IMG/VR virus record: IMGVR_UViG_3300021225_000102
Location: 1-36,550 of that record
Origin: a virus
Strand: one strand, 5' to 3'
Length of the DNA stretch: 36,550 nucleotides
Part shown: in pieces, positions 9,101 to 17,294 of the stretch
Layout of the letters: every line of letters begins with the position of its first letter
How positions within the stretch are numbered: position 1 is the stretch's first letter
Program-made: the position numbers and the translations under genes
Notes under the pieces: model-generated
Seen by the model: only the letters and a program-made list of their open reading frames with translations
The model's database searches: none
Told to the model about the DNA's origin: nothing

Positions 9101-12100
9101 TAAATGTATATACCTCGTTTAACGGGTCTCCGTAATTAAATACAAATGGGAACGACGGCGCTCCACTTGGTAGTGTTGCTATTCTTATTCTATATTCGCC
9201 TGGGTTTAATGATGGATTTGTAATACTATCTTCAAGCACAAATCTATCTGTAACATCCCCAGCTGTAGAAGCAACCGCCATTGTAGCCGTTGTTGATAAT
9301 ACAGGGATATCCTGATTATTCAATGTCGTAAACACATCTGATATATATGGTGAATTTGATGCTCCCGTGTCAGACCCTCCGCCATCATATTGATCTTCAT
9401 AAAATTCTAATTCTAAAGGAGTAACGCTAACAGGGCCTTCAAAGCCTGTTAAAACATCCCAATTTAGATCAGATATATATCCAGTAGTGGAACTTTCCCA
9501 GAATATATCTAATAAAGACTCTTCAGCTTTTGTTTCATATACTGCTAAAAACGGTAACATAACATTGCCGGCTTCAACACCAATTCCTGATTTAGTAGAT
9601 ATTCTACTCATTATAGGATTTGTTTGAAGTTGATAAAAATTAACACCTGCTGTGCCAGATATATTCTCTAATGAATTATCTAAGAAACTAAAGTCAAGAG
9701 CATTAGCTATAGACGTAGCTATATCCGCTTTTGTAGTTGGGAAATATTGTTCATTAGTAGAACTATATACAGGGAATGTAATATAAGACTCTGATGGGGT
9801 AGGCCCTAATAAAATAGTATTAGGCGGAGCAAAAGTTATTACACCATCACCAGTATCTGGGTCGTATACATTAGATACCACAACTGTATTTGCATACCAT
9901 TTATTAGGATTAGATAGAGGAGGAGTTCCGGGGATATCATCATTGGCTTCCTTACATTGGATTGAGTCTCCAGGTTTTATTGTTTGCCATGCATCCGATA
10001 GTTGACTTGCTGATTTGTATTTTATAGTAGTTGTTACAGAATCATAATCTGGCTGTTCTCCTATTATATTTCCTTTAAATACAGATTTATTTTGTACTCT
10101 TCCAAATAAACTTACACTACTTCTGTATTGTTTTTGATCCGGACCTACTTCTGATAAATCTCTAGGTATTTTATTAATGTTATCGTTTATTAAAACAACA
10201 TGTGCCGTTCTATTTGTTTCCCCAACCGGAAAATTTGTTGTATTTATACCATTTTGATTAGTTGCCAAAGAAGCATTAGCTAATTTTAATGATAGTTTTA
10301 TGGTTCCAGCAAAATTAGTGTCAGGAGTTATCTCTAAGGTATTTGATGTTATAGCTCTTATATAAGACGAACCAGCCCCAGTAAGATTATCCAACTCTGC
10401 ATCTCCAAAAGAAATTTTTAAATCAGCCCCTGAAACAGCTCCGGTTATAGTATATTGTACATTGTAGTAACTGCCAGGTATTGCTGAAATTGTTGTAGTT
10501 AATGGTAATGAGCTACCTATTATATGTGTATATCCACTTTCAAAACTTGATCCACTCCAATTACCAGTAGCATTACCTACGGTTGCTAATTCAACGCCGT
10601 CTGAATTACTATAAGTTAACTGTGAACCATATGTTTGTAATTCTGGATATCCGTTAAGAATACCAGGTAAATATACATTATAATAATTTTGCTCTTGTTG
10701 TCTAACAACAACCTTATATGAATACCATCCTATTTCATTTATAATATATGAATATTTAATATCTGGAACTATTGCAGAAAATTCTGGATTGTAATTATAC
10801 AAATCATTAATAGGCCCATCTGTTGTTATTGTAACAACGCCATCTTCACTCTCGCATGAAATTATTTCTACGTAATCTTTATATTTGCCACGAAGATATT
10901 GTCCTACAGAAGGAACAATAACATTATCGGGCCATGTAATAGAATCTAATTCAAATTCGTATACATTACCTGATATATTACTATAATTTATAGCAAATCC
11001 CAAAGGACTAATTGGTTCAGCATATAATCCAGATTGCCCAAGCAATGTGCTCTTATTAGAATTTAACGGGGTATTTACCACCATAGATAAAGCATTCCCA
11101 AACCACTTTCTAGTACCTGGGAATAATATATCTTCATTATCAATAAATGGTGCATAAACAGTAGATCCTCCAAAAACAGTTTCTCCACTTGTAACAGTAG
11201 ATAAATCTGCTTCTGATAAAATTACAGATGATTGTCTACCAAATTTATCCGCTAATACGAATCCAACTTGGTATGTTCTATTTTGTTTTAATGTATGATT
11301 AGGGTATTCTATAAAATTTGTAAATACATCAGACTTTGGTCTTGCCGCTGTATTATAATTTATAGTATTTTCAAAGAAATATTTATCTCTATAATTACCG
11401 TACACAACTCTATTACTAACTGTTTCCTGAGCTCTAGCTCTTACTGGGACTCTATCATATACCCTAACTGTTTGGTCCTCAGGTAGTGTCTTATATGGTT
11501 TTTGTGATTGATACTGAAACGTATATATGTTTGTTGTTAAATTGCTAAGAGGCTGTATCTTTACTGTCTCTACAACTTTAACTGCTAATGAGTCAGACTC
11601 TTTATATAATATATCTAATTCCGTTATTTTATATGAGTTTGAAACTAAATTTATTTGGTCAGGGAATGGTATTAATAATTCAATGTTATTAGTATTATTT
11701 TCCACCCATTTTACAACCGTACTTCTATATGCTTCGTTTTCGTCTCCATTTATAAAATATCCTTTCTGATTAGGTATATATGCTATTTGAGTAAATGGGG
11801 CCATTAAAGAATACTCTCCGTCATCAAATTTATATCTGTAACTGAATCTAACATACCTATCCTGCAAGAAATCTGGATCGCCAGGCCAATCAGCTACACC
11901 TGAGCGATCACTCATTGTGGAAGCTAAAAAAGTAACTTTGTCGCCGGCTTCAATTAAATCATCGTCAAATGGTCCATCTACTGTATTATATAATGTTACA
12001 TCATTACCAGTAACATCTACAACAATAGCAAAATCTCCTCCATTAATATTATTTGAAACTAATTGCATGCCTTTAGTTATGCCAGTAGCATCTTCTAAAG

Positions 12101-12716
12101 ACACTACATTGCCTACATTAGGTGCTGATGCAATCTTATTTAGCTTACGATACATCTCTATAGTTTCTACAGGAGCATACTTTGCTACAGATATTTGCAC
12201 CTCGTTTGTATAATACAATGGGTTACTTATAGCGGATTCAACATTTATTTTTCTTGGTTGGTTTCTATTGTCAGTCCAAAACAATAAATTTTCTAATAGG
12301 TTTAACCCTGTTATACTAAATTCAGGATTAGTTGCAAAATTTAAAAATGTTCCAGAAACCAATACCTTATAATCTGATGTAGTAAGATCGAACATAACAA
12401 TCTTATTAGTATATCCGTCTGGTTGTGGATCCATTATAACCGGTGATGGATCAAAATAGTTGGTTAAAAATTGGTATATACGATTATTTCTTTCATCCAT
12501 AAACGCCCCTATGCATCTCATAGTCTCGTCCTCTTCAATTGGATACCCATCTGGAATTGCATTACCCCATATTGGTTGTACAGTACCAATATCGCTACTT
12601 TCAGATTTACCTACTTGTATATTTAAAGCATCTCTATATTCTCCGTTTGGAATAAGTCTATCATCAAGATCTTTATTCATCTTAGCTGATAGAAAACTAT
12701 TTTTAACTTCTGCCAT
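6174..12716 (-). CDS. Giant tail nozzle/muzzle protein with C-terminal FISUMP lectin-like domain
   Basis: At 2180 aa this is the largest gene in the window. Residues 1-200 hold a start common in short-tailed phage nozzle or stabilisation proteins (NKDLDDRLIPNGEYRDALNI, then GTVQPIWGN and IGAFMDERNNRIYQFLTNY), consistent with beta-propeller blades. A long beta-rich middle follows, with a cadherin-like stretch around residues 1235-1355 (NNLTGALRVANGVQLEDYD). Residues about 1935-2155 match the FISUMP pattern: NYNGTEYRDGTPIPNV, YGKLYNFYTT, LAPYGWMIP, GFTAIGNGLR, ANYWTTYY, YGFSVRFVKE. FISUMP (Fib_succ_major) domains are common in Bacteroidota surface proteins and have a C-type-lectin-like fold. 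The protein probably forms the distal tail tube and may also bind the receptor. It follows the 404-aa adaptor by 4 bases. Confidence 0.85.
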   Translation of the reverse strand: MAEVKNSFLSAKMNKDLDDRLIPNGEYRDALNIQVGKSESSDIGTVQPIWGNAIPDGYPIEEDETMRCIGAFMDERNNRIYQFLTNYFDPSPVIMDPQPDGYTNKIVMFDLTTSDYKVLVSGTFLNFATNPEFSITGLNLLENLLFWTDNRNQPRKINVESAISNPLYYTNEVQISVAKYAPVETIEMYRKLNKIASAPNVGNVVSLEDATGITKGMQLVSNNINGGDFAIVVDVTGNDVTLYNTVDGPFDDDLIEAGDKVTFLASTMSDRSGVADWPGDPDFLQDRYVRFSYRYKFDDGEYSLMAPFTQIAYIPNQKGYFINGDENEAYRSTVVKWVENNTNNIELLIPFPDQINLVSNSYKITELDILYKESDSLAVKVVETVKIQPLSNLTTNIYTFQYQSQKPYKTLPEDQTVRVYDRVPVRARAQETVSNRVVYGNYRDKYFFENTINYNTAARPKSDVFTNFIEYPNHTLKQNRTYQVGFVLADKFGRQSSVILSEADLSTVTSGETVFGGSTVYAPFIDNEDILFPGTRKWFGNALSMVVNTPLNSNKSTLLGQSGLYAEPISPLGFAINYSNISGNVYEFELDSITWPDNVIVPSVGQYLRGKYKDYVEIISCESEDGVVTITTDGPINDLYNYNPEFSAIVPDIKYSYIINEIGWYSYKVVVRQQEQNYYNVYLPGILNGYPELQTYGSQLTYSNSDGVELATVGNATGNWSGSSFESGYTHIIGSSLPLTTTISAIPGSYYNVQYTITGAVSGADLKISFGDAELDNLTGAGSSYIRAITSNTLEITPDTNFAGTIKLSLKLANASLATNQNGINTTNFPVGETNRTAHVVLINDNINKIPRDLSEVGPDQKQYRSSVSLFGRVQNKSVFKGNIIGEQPDYDSVTTTIKYKSASQLSDAWQTIKPGDSIQCKEANDDIPGTPPLSNPNKWYANTVVVSNVYDPDTGDGVITFAPPNTILLGPTPSESYITFPVYSSTNEQYFPTTKADIATSIANALDFSFLDNSLENISGTAGVNFYQLQTNPIMSRISTKSGIGVEAGNVMLPFLAVYETKAEESLLDIFWESSTTGYISDLNWDVLTGFEGPVSVTPLELEFYEDQYDGGGSDTGASNSPYISDVFTTLNNQDIPVLSTTATMAVASTAGDVTDRFVLEDSITNPSLNPGEYRIRIATLPSGAPSFPFVFNYGDPLNEVYTFTIEFKYQIPGSINYYTFSIVDRVQLGNAQPIIEDGEGILTYNITSSDINIDTLTGVNGAYTVSANQEELYWEIETSDDSNKFSINNLTGALRVANGVQLEDYDSYEIIVKLTDATTTAGINEGTPTDNARGGTSLYTVAKVVINVLPPPVNSEIKPYITENNFLYNQSNTGGVCSPITTPTGLTAPFSTTNVKYGVVYVGKEPLLNNTSVNVLGNTTARDQLPATPVLGSFEFGTNTTRNYQRFVNIETAVNIQNLPTPSSPLPATVGFKKGTLRWTVVLGGTTSATNGTIQEASLLAYLWRRPAATNNQPNTNTWSRIIDDNNVFDTGTINSNFPDRYKSGITTNPTNSGIINNYPVDPHPAPKAGKYGENFLAIKLDCAEDEKGFRMTSFTTTAPQDGVDYEWALTLVLVDTSTGCTAPLDSVGANAMVYVHDANFYYDGTWGGTITPTNPPKFIFNDTTPITNEAYEYKTGMLDTIINGSYQRATPYLDSIPFHLQDNRTRLTFSSTMYKTTVVTAGPSGSQIITFGALGAPYNDQLINSIQTPNIQRVYNVNDNMSPGMTVWKVPAGVKSPSAAVEIGRVETVTNNTTFRFNPSTPGNTLAVNDIIIIKQSQDNSGQLWARTKFGNSIRQLYRDETCLLKWQPPVADKFYVVQTQTDQNMKGVGVADSLLLGKVSSTPLYCMNLNEKGKVHVDVNQGTEVKFNVQTCWDAGLFTDLESTYVNIAYKEGNAPKVYRNVWTTKNYNGTEYRDGTPIPNVTAHNEWNNLTTGAYCDYNNDLTNSETYGKLYNFYTTRDPNNVNIPSNRLAPYGWMIPYGSDPDFDQFLLLRKAGYLGYGIVGNLDRSSFLWREIGTAHWPTETTPASNDNLGFTAIGNGLRITGAEGMGFGRRNMEANYWTTYYENEGFTKKYRFFRVGKASDTLYSDWDRDDVKTYGFSVRFVKENMNTPGVYGRPLIQYLGAWSYDTVYDNG

Positions 12717-12720
12717 TTAA

Positions 12721-13935
12721 TTAGTGTTTAATCCATTTAGACTGACCTCTTAATACCTGTGTTATTTCTTCTAACTTGATATTAGATAATCTTATTTTTG
12801 TATTTCTTAATTTTGCTCTTCTTTCTTGTTTTAATCTATTAATTAGATAGTCCGGTTGATTAGCTCTAGTTGAAATAATAGCATGCAATATATGTGCATA
12901 CATTGCTTCCTCTGCTAATTTAGGAACTTTTGTGTCTAGTTCATAAGCTAATCCGTCTGATATATATTCTAATACAACTACCATACCAACTAAATCGCTA
13001 GAAAAAGATATTTTATTTTCTCTTTCATTTATTGTAAATGTACCATTAACATTAGCTAACTGTGGGTCAATTCCATAACGACGGCCATAAAATCCGCCAT
13101 ACCCCCAGTTATATCCATACCAACCATCATTATATCCTAATGTAGAGGCTATATTGTTAAGCCCCCCATGATTTCTAGCTCTTTCCTCTGCTATAGAAGT
13201 TCCTTCAATGTTATCATCAAAGTTACTTTGCATAGGTATTCCAAAGTTATCTTGCACGGGTAACTCTGTTGGATTTATTTTAAGCCTTGTTGGATAAATA
13301 GGGTGTTTGTTTCCTCCTCTATCAATCCACGACATCTTAACATAGTTTACATAATCTTGTGGTAATGGTATACTTAAATTATGTGGTACACCTAATTCTT
13401 GCGATTTAATACTTTTTAATGTATCATAACTAAATTCTTGCAATGCTCTTTTAGCGTGGAATATAACATCTGTTCTTTTAACATCATTTATTAACTTGCC
13501 ATTACCCACATATGCAACCATAAAGTTATCTATAACATCATTAAGCTTTATATAAGAGTAACTACCGTAATTCTCTTCCACAGTATTACCATATGCATCT
13601 TTGTCTCCATATTGGCCTCCATTTTGCATTTTAAGTTGGCAAACAAGTATTTCATCAAGGCCTATTGAGCTATCTAGTGTTATAGTATTTCCTTCTAATG
13701 TATAAGGCAATATGTATTCATCGTATGTGAGTCCATCAAAACTGTGGTATAATTTAAAATTATTTAAAGCATAGTTTACATCTGATGGATTATAACTACC
13801 TAAAATTAATTGTGTATCAAATGTAAATGTAAATACGGTATCATCTACTCCAAGTTCTTTAACTTGAAAGCCTTGAGAACCAGCGTAATACTGTCTATTA
13901 GTTTCGGTGATTAAACCTCCGTTTGGAAATGCCAT
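12721..13935 (-). CDS. Head-tail adaptor / tail tubular A-like protein (404 aa)
   Basis: The N-terminal 130 residues are beta-rich and resemble a fibre- or Ig-like module. The central part (about 135-225) carries a helical adaptor-type signature: VIFHAKRALQEFSYDTLKSI and then PLPQDYVNYVKMSWIDRGG, similar in character to T7 gp11-like gatekeeper and crAss-like ring proteins. Residues near 270-290 form an unusual Gly/Tyr/Trp-rich loop. The C-terminal 60 residues are a basic helix. It sits between the smaller connector gene and the nozzle gene, as expected for an adaptor joining portal and tail. The exact ring identity cannot be fixed from sequence alone. Confidence 0.75.
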   Translation of the reverse strand: MAFPNGGLITETNRQYYAGSQGFQVKELGVDDTVFTFTFDTQLILGSYNPSDVNYALNNFKLYHSFDGLTYDEYILPYTLEGNTITLDSSIGLDEILVCQLKMQNGGQYGDKDAYGNTVEENYGSYSYIKLNDVIDNFMVAYVGNGKLINDVKRTDVIFHAKRALQEFSYDTLKSIKSQELGVPHNLSIPLPQDYVNYVKMSWIDRGGNKHPIYPTRLKINPTELPVQDNFGIPMQSNFDDNIEGTSIAEERARNHGGLNNIASTLGYNDGWYGYNWGYGGFYGRRYGIDPQLANVNGTFTINERENKISFSSDLVGMVVVLEYISDGLAYELDTKVPKLAEEAMYAHILHAIISTRANQPDYLINRLKQERRAKLRNTKIRLSNIKLEEITQVLRGQSKWIKH

Positions 13936-13942
13936 AGTTTAT

Positions 13943-14857
13943 TTAGCTTTTTTCGTTAATCTTTTCTGATTGAGCTTGTTGAGATGCTACTTGTATAATT
14001 TGGGGATCTTTAATAATTATTCCAGAATAAAGTAGTATCTGTGTTATAATATTAACCTGCTCGGTTGGGTGTAATTCAAAATCTACAGATGATGCAGAAT
14101 TATATATATATTGACCCGTAGTAGTTGATGGTATAAAATTCCATCTTGGGTCTAGTGGTTTTCTTATATAAGATGCCGTTACTTTATCTGTTATAGTTTC
14201 TGGATACATATATATCTTAAAATCTTTATAACGATATATTGGGAACTCTTTTGTAGGCTCTGTAAGCTTAGATAATTTAATTTTCAATAGTTCATTAGCC
14301 TGAACATATTGGGCTTCTCTATGGTTGTCATATATAACCGTGCCAAGTTTATAAAAATTAAATGGGAATACCTGAACTATTATTGATTGTCCGGCGGTTG
14401 GTAATGTAGATAAAGATAAAGTGGTTCCAACAATGCTCCATGTTGCAGAACTTTGAACTGAACCATCAATAAAAACTACTACGGACCCGGAATCTAATGT
14501 ATCAGGGTCTATTTGTGTTAAAGTATATTGTGTTATATTAGCTACAGCCGTTATAGATTCTACTATAGACGATGTATTAGTATTCGGCACATTAAAATAC
14601 GGGCCAACATATTCACACTCGCTAAGTTCCTCAAATATAGCTATTTTTTCTTGTAAATTTTTTTGGCGATCAGAATACTCATTGTCATTATCAGGAATCC
14701 TTAACTGTTGATTAAGATTCTCAAAGTACGCATTAAATATATCTAGTTGTACTTGGGTTGCGGTTCTATTAAACTCATCTGGAGTCATATAACCACGATT
14801 CTCTTTATTAAGTATTAATAATACTGTTTTATATACTGTATCAATATTTACTGCCAT
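13943..14857 (-). CDS. Head-tail connector/ring protein (304 aa)
   Basis: The N-terminus carries TVYKTVLLILNKENRGYMTP followed by DEFN and QLDIFNAYF, a helical start I recognise from structural proteins next to the adaptor gene in many marine and Bacteroidota phages. The middle (about 105-170) is a beta sandwich-like segment and the remainder is mixed. No enzyme motif or membrane segment is seen. It lies after a perfect-looking hairpin and 7 bases before the adaptor, between capsid and nozzle genes, which suggests a connector ring at the portal-tail junction. The assignment is from position and pattern memory. Confidence 0.7.
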   Translation of the reverse strand: MAVNIDTVYKTVLLILNKENRGYMTPDEFNRTATQVQLDIFNAYFENLNQQLRIPDNDNEYSDRQKNLQEKIAIFEELSECEYVGPYFNVPNTNTSSIVESITAVANITQYTLTQIDPDTLDSGSVVVFIDGSVQSSATWSIVGTTLSLSTLPTAGQSIIVQVFPFNFYKLGTVIYDNHREAQYVQANELLKIKLSKLTEPTKEFPIYRYKDFKIYMYPETITDKVTASYIRKPLDPRWNFIPSTTTGQYIYNSASSVDFELHPTEQVNIITQILLYSGIIIKDPQIIQVASQQAQSEKINEKS

Positions 14858-14871
14858 ATCATATGCTATTA

Positions 14872-14910
14872 TAATATTAAGCGGTCACAATATGCAACCG
14901 CTTAGTATTA
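14872..14910 (-). terminator. Inter-gene hairpin, weak terminator or processing stem
   Basis: Two 14-base arms (14872-14885 and 14897-14910) pair with one internal mismatch around an 11-base loop (14886-14896). The core of the stem is AAGCGGT/ACCGCTT. In the minus-strand transcript the stem is followed by AATATTATAATAG rather than a clean U-run, so termination would be weak. It lies just 5' of the connector gene and 3' of the 291-aa gene, and could also be an RNA-processing or stability element. Confidence 0.6.
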
Positions 14911-14924
14911 ATTATTACGTGTTA

Positions 14925-15800
14925 TTACATTTTTTTCTCTATTGAGCGATAAATTTCTACACCTTCATCAGTCTTGAAGAATGCAGCCATAGCTGAATAT
15001 GGATTCTCGTCAAAAGGAACTGTCATAAGCTTTCTATCATTACTTCCCCAGTGGAATGTTCTTTGATCTTGCGACAATCGGATTATACCTTCTTCTGTAG
15101 CTTTAATAGCAAAGTTTCTTAATCCAACATTTTCGTCATTTGCAAGTTCAATAAACAAATGAGGGTTCTTTTTAGCAAATAACATTAAATCTCGTTTAAG
15201 TTCTTTAGAACTCATCTTACTAACTTTAGACCCCATCTCAACGCGCAATATTGCTTCTGCTTGATCAATATCCATTTCTTTAGCTGCCATTAAAGCATCT
15301 AACTCCGCTTCCATTTCCTCAAGATCATCAATCGCATTTGCTTGTTCGTCTAATTCTTTATATACTCTATTTAAGCTTGGGTGATACAAAGATAGTAATT
15401 TTTGTAAGTTTTGTTTTTCTTTTGGAACAAATAAAGTCCCATCTTTAAACATTATGTGCCCTAACGTAGCTTGCCCCTTTTGTTCACTTACAAGTGGAGA
15501 GTTTTGATTAGTAGCATAACGTAATTCTTTTTGTTCCCCCGTCTCTCTGTCAAACCATAATAACGGACTATGAGCAGTGTGTTTTGATTTCATCATATAC
15601 GTTAATGGAGCTGGCCCTATTAAATAATAATTTCTATCTTTTACTTCCCACTTAGGTTCCGTTTTCTCTTTTGCTTTTGGTTTTTCAATTACGGGTTCAT
15701 CAATTGTTTCTTCCACCTCTTTTTCAAAATCATTTAGAGGCTCAATATATTCTTTTTTAACAGCTACTGTTTTAGCTATTGGTTTTTTAGTTGTTGACAT
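14925..15800 (-). CDS. Conserved virion-module protein of unknown function (291 aa)
   Basis: The first 50 residues are acidic and Lys/Pro-rich and look disordered. A compact segment then reads NYYLIGPAPLTYMMKSK, LLWFDRETGEQKELRYATNQ and LFVPKEKQNLQKLLSLYHP (about 55-150). After that come a Glu/Ala-rich helix and a region with FHWGSNDRKLMTVPFDENPY near the C-terminus. I have seen the ELRYATNQ-type pattern in other marine phage structural modules, but no function is known to me. It lies between the capsid terminator and the connector genes, so a head-completion or capsid-accessory role is plausible. Its A/T leader next to the ATG resembles that of the scaffold candidate. Confidence 0.7.
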   Translation of the reverse strand: MSTTKKPIAKTVAVKKEYIEPLNDFEKEVEETIDEPVIEKPKAKEKTEPKWEVKDRNYYLIGPAPLTYMMKSKHTAHSPLLWFDRETGEQKELRYATNQNSPLVSEQKGQATLGHIMFKDGTLFVPKEKQNLQKLLSLYHPSLNRVYKELDEQANAIDDLEEMEAELDALMAAKEMDIDQAEAILRVEMGSKVSKMSSKELKRDLMLFAKKNPHLFIELANDENVGLRNFAIKATEEGIIRLSQDQRTFHWGSNDRKLMTVPFDENPYSAMAAFFKTDEGVEIYRSIEKKM

Positions 15801-15835
15801 GATATAATATAATTTAATAAATTAATTAATTGAAG

Positions 15836-15873
15836 AGTAAAAATCGCCCCCGTAAATTCAACGAGGGCAATTT
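15836..15873 (-). terminator. Rho-independent terminator after the major capsid gene
   Basis: In the minus-strand RNA, a 12-bp stem (arms 15862-15873 and 15841-15852, including two G-U pairs) with a 9-base loop is followed directly by a U-rich tract (GAUUUUUACUCUU). The stem core GCCCUCG/CGGGGGC is strikingly GC-rich for this AT-rich genome. It begins 12 bases after the capsid stop codon, so it would end or attenuate transcripts carrying the capsid gene before the tail genes. Confidence 0.85.
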
Positions 15874-15885
15874 CTACACTTTTTG

Positions 15886-17283
15886 TTATGCTGGATTTGT
15901 TGTAGTAGTAAATAATACAAAATTATTTGCTCCTTGAACACATAAACATCTTTCTGATAAGAAGTGAACTTCCATTGCATCTAATGCAGAAGTTTGAGCT
16001 CCAACAGATCCTGTAATCCAGTGTTTCATTCTTCTGTCGTCATATTGAGAAGCTCTATATCTTACGTGTAAGAATGGTCTACGGATGTTAGTCCCTAAGA
16101 TTTCATCATATACTGTAGAAGTACCTGCGGGAACTAATAAACCTGAAATAGAACTATTAGCTAATGCTCCACGAGTAGATGCATCATTCAAATATTTCCA
16201 GTCAGTTTTGTAGAAATCATAAGATCCTCTTCTAAATCCAGAGAACCCAAGATTCAATGCCATTTTTTCTGAGTTTTCAAATAAACCGTAAGATGTACCA
16301 CCAGCTCCGTAAGAGTTCATAGTTGCTAACATATCATCAATCAATAAAGACATTTGACGGTTGTTAAAGATCATGTTCTCTTCAATAGCTCCTTGAGTAT
16401 CTAAGTTTTTCAAAATAGTATCAAAGTCAGTTAAATCACCAGAAAAATCAGCAACTTGGTTACCTCTTTCTTTAACAGCAGAAAATAAACCTTGTGTACC
16501 TTTGATACCTAAATTTGTTACTGCGGTATTAGTAGCAAGTTCCCCCTCTACAACAGCCATTTCTAGGTAATCTTCAAAACGCAAACGCGTTTCAGATTCT
16601 GCTTTAAGGAACCAGAAGAAACCATCAGCACCTTCTTCAGTTGTAATTTCTACCCACCCAATCTGAGATGTATCTGAACCGTTAACAACGTATTTAGATT
16701 TAATTATAATAGGTGAATTACTATATTGTGTAAATGATGGTTGAACAGATGTTAATGAATCATCATCTGTACCTTTTCTGAACTCAGACCCATATACAAA
16801 TATTTTAAGATCTACATCATCAAAACCAGTCCATGCTGTTGTAAGATATGGGATAGCCGTTACATCTAATCCATTAACAGCACTTACGTATGCTTTAACT
16901 TCTTGCCCAGCGCCATCAATAACAACAATTGTTTGACCAACTGATATTACATTTTCAACGCCAACAGCTGTAGGGATTGTTAAAACGTTAGTAGCTCTCT
17001 CAACTCCTGTATAAGCAATATGCAAACGATTTTGTTCTGACCAAACAACTTGATCTGAAGTCATAGGCATTTCTGCTCCAACCATTCTTAAAAATCCAGA
17101 TAACGTTCTGTTTCCATAACGTTCTACTTCTTGCTCGTAGATTTCTGGTAAATATTGTTGTGCAAAAGTTGAAAAATTTGGATTTGCTGAATCCGTAAAA
17201 TTTAAATAGTTTGTTTGTAATGTCTGTGGCTTTTGAGAAGGCACAATAGACCCGAAAAACGGGTTTGGGTTAAATGTTGACAT
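15886..17283 (-). CDS. Major capsid protein (HK97-type, crAss-like)
   Basis: The 465-aa length and position after portal and scaffold fit a major capsid protein. The strongest evidence is the block around residues 300-370: EENMIFNNRQMSLLIDDML, then GGTSYGLFENSEKMALNLGF, then SGFRRGSYDFYKTDWKYLN. I recognise this as highly conserved in crAss-like phages and related Bacteroidota phage capsids. The C-terminus has RASQYDDRRMKHWITGSVGA. It would assemble as the main shell subunit. The gene has its own strong terminator 12 bases downstream, consistent with high-level expression. The ATG at 17283 is preceded by an A-rich leader (CTAAAAAATT) rather than a Shine-Dalgarno sequence. Confidence 0.92.
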   Translation of the reverse strand: MSTFNPNPFFGSIVPSQKPQTLQTNYLNFTDSANPNFSTFAQQYLPEIYEQEVERYGNRTLSGFLRMVGAEMPMTSDQVVWSEQNRLHIAYTGVERATNVLTIPTAVGVENVISVGQTIVVIDGAGQEVKAYVSAVNGLDVTAIPYLTTAWTGFDDVDLKIFVYGSEFRKGTDDDSLTSVQPSFTQYSNSPIIIKSKYVVNGSDTSQIGWVEITTEEGADGFFWFLKAESETRLRFEDYLEMAVVEGELATNTAVTNLGIKGTQGLFSAVKERGNQVADFSGDLTDFDTILKNLDTQGAIEENMIFNNRQMSLLIDDMLATMNSYGAGGTSYGLFENSEKMALNLGFSGFRRGSYDFYKTDWKYLNDASTRGALANSSISGLLVPAGTSTVYDEILGTNIRRPFLHVRYRASQYDDRRMKHWITGSVGAQTSALDAMEVHFLSERCLCVQGANNFVLFTTTTNPA

Positions 17284-17294
17284 AATTTTTTAGT

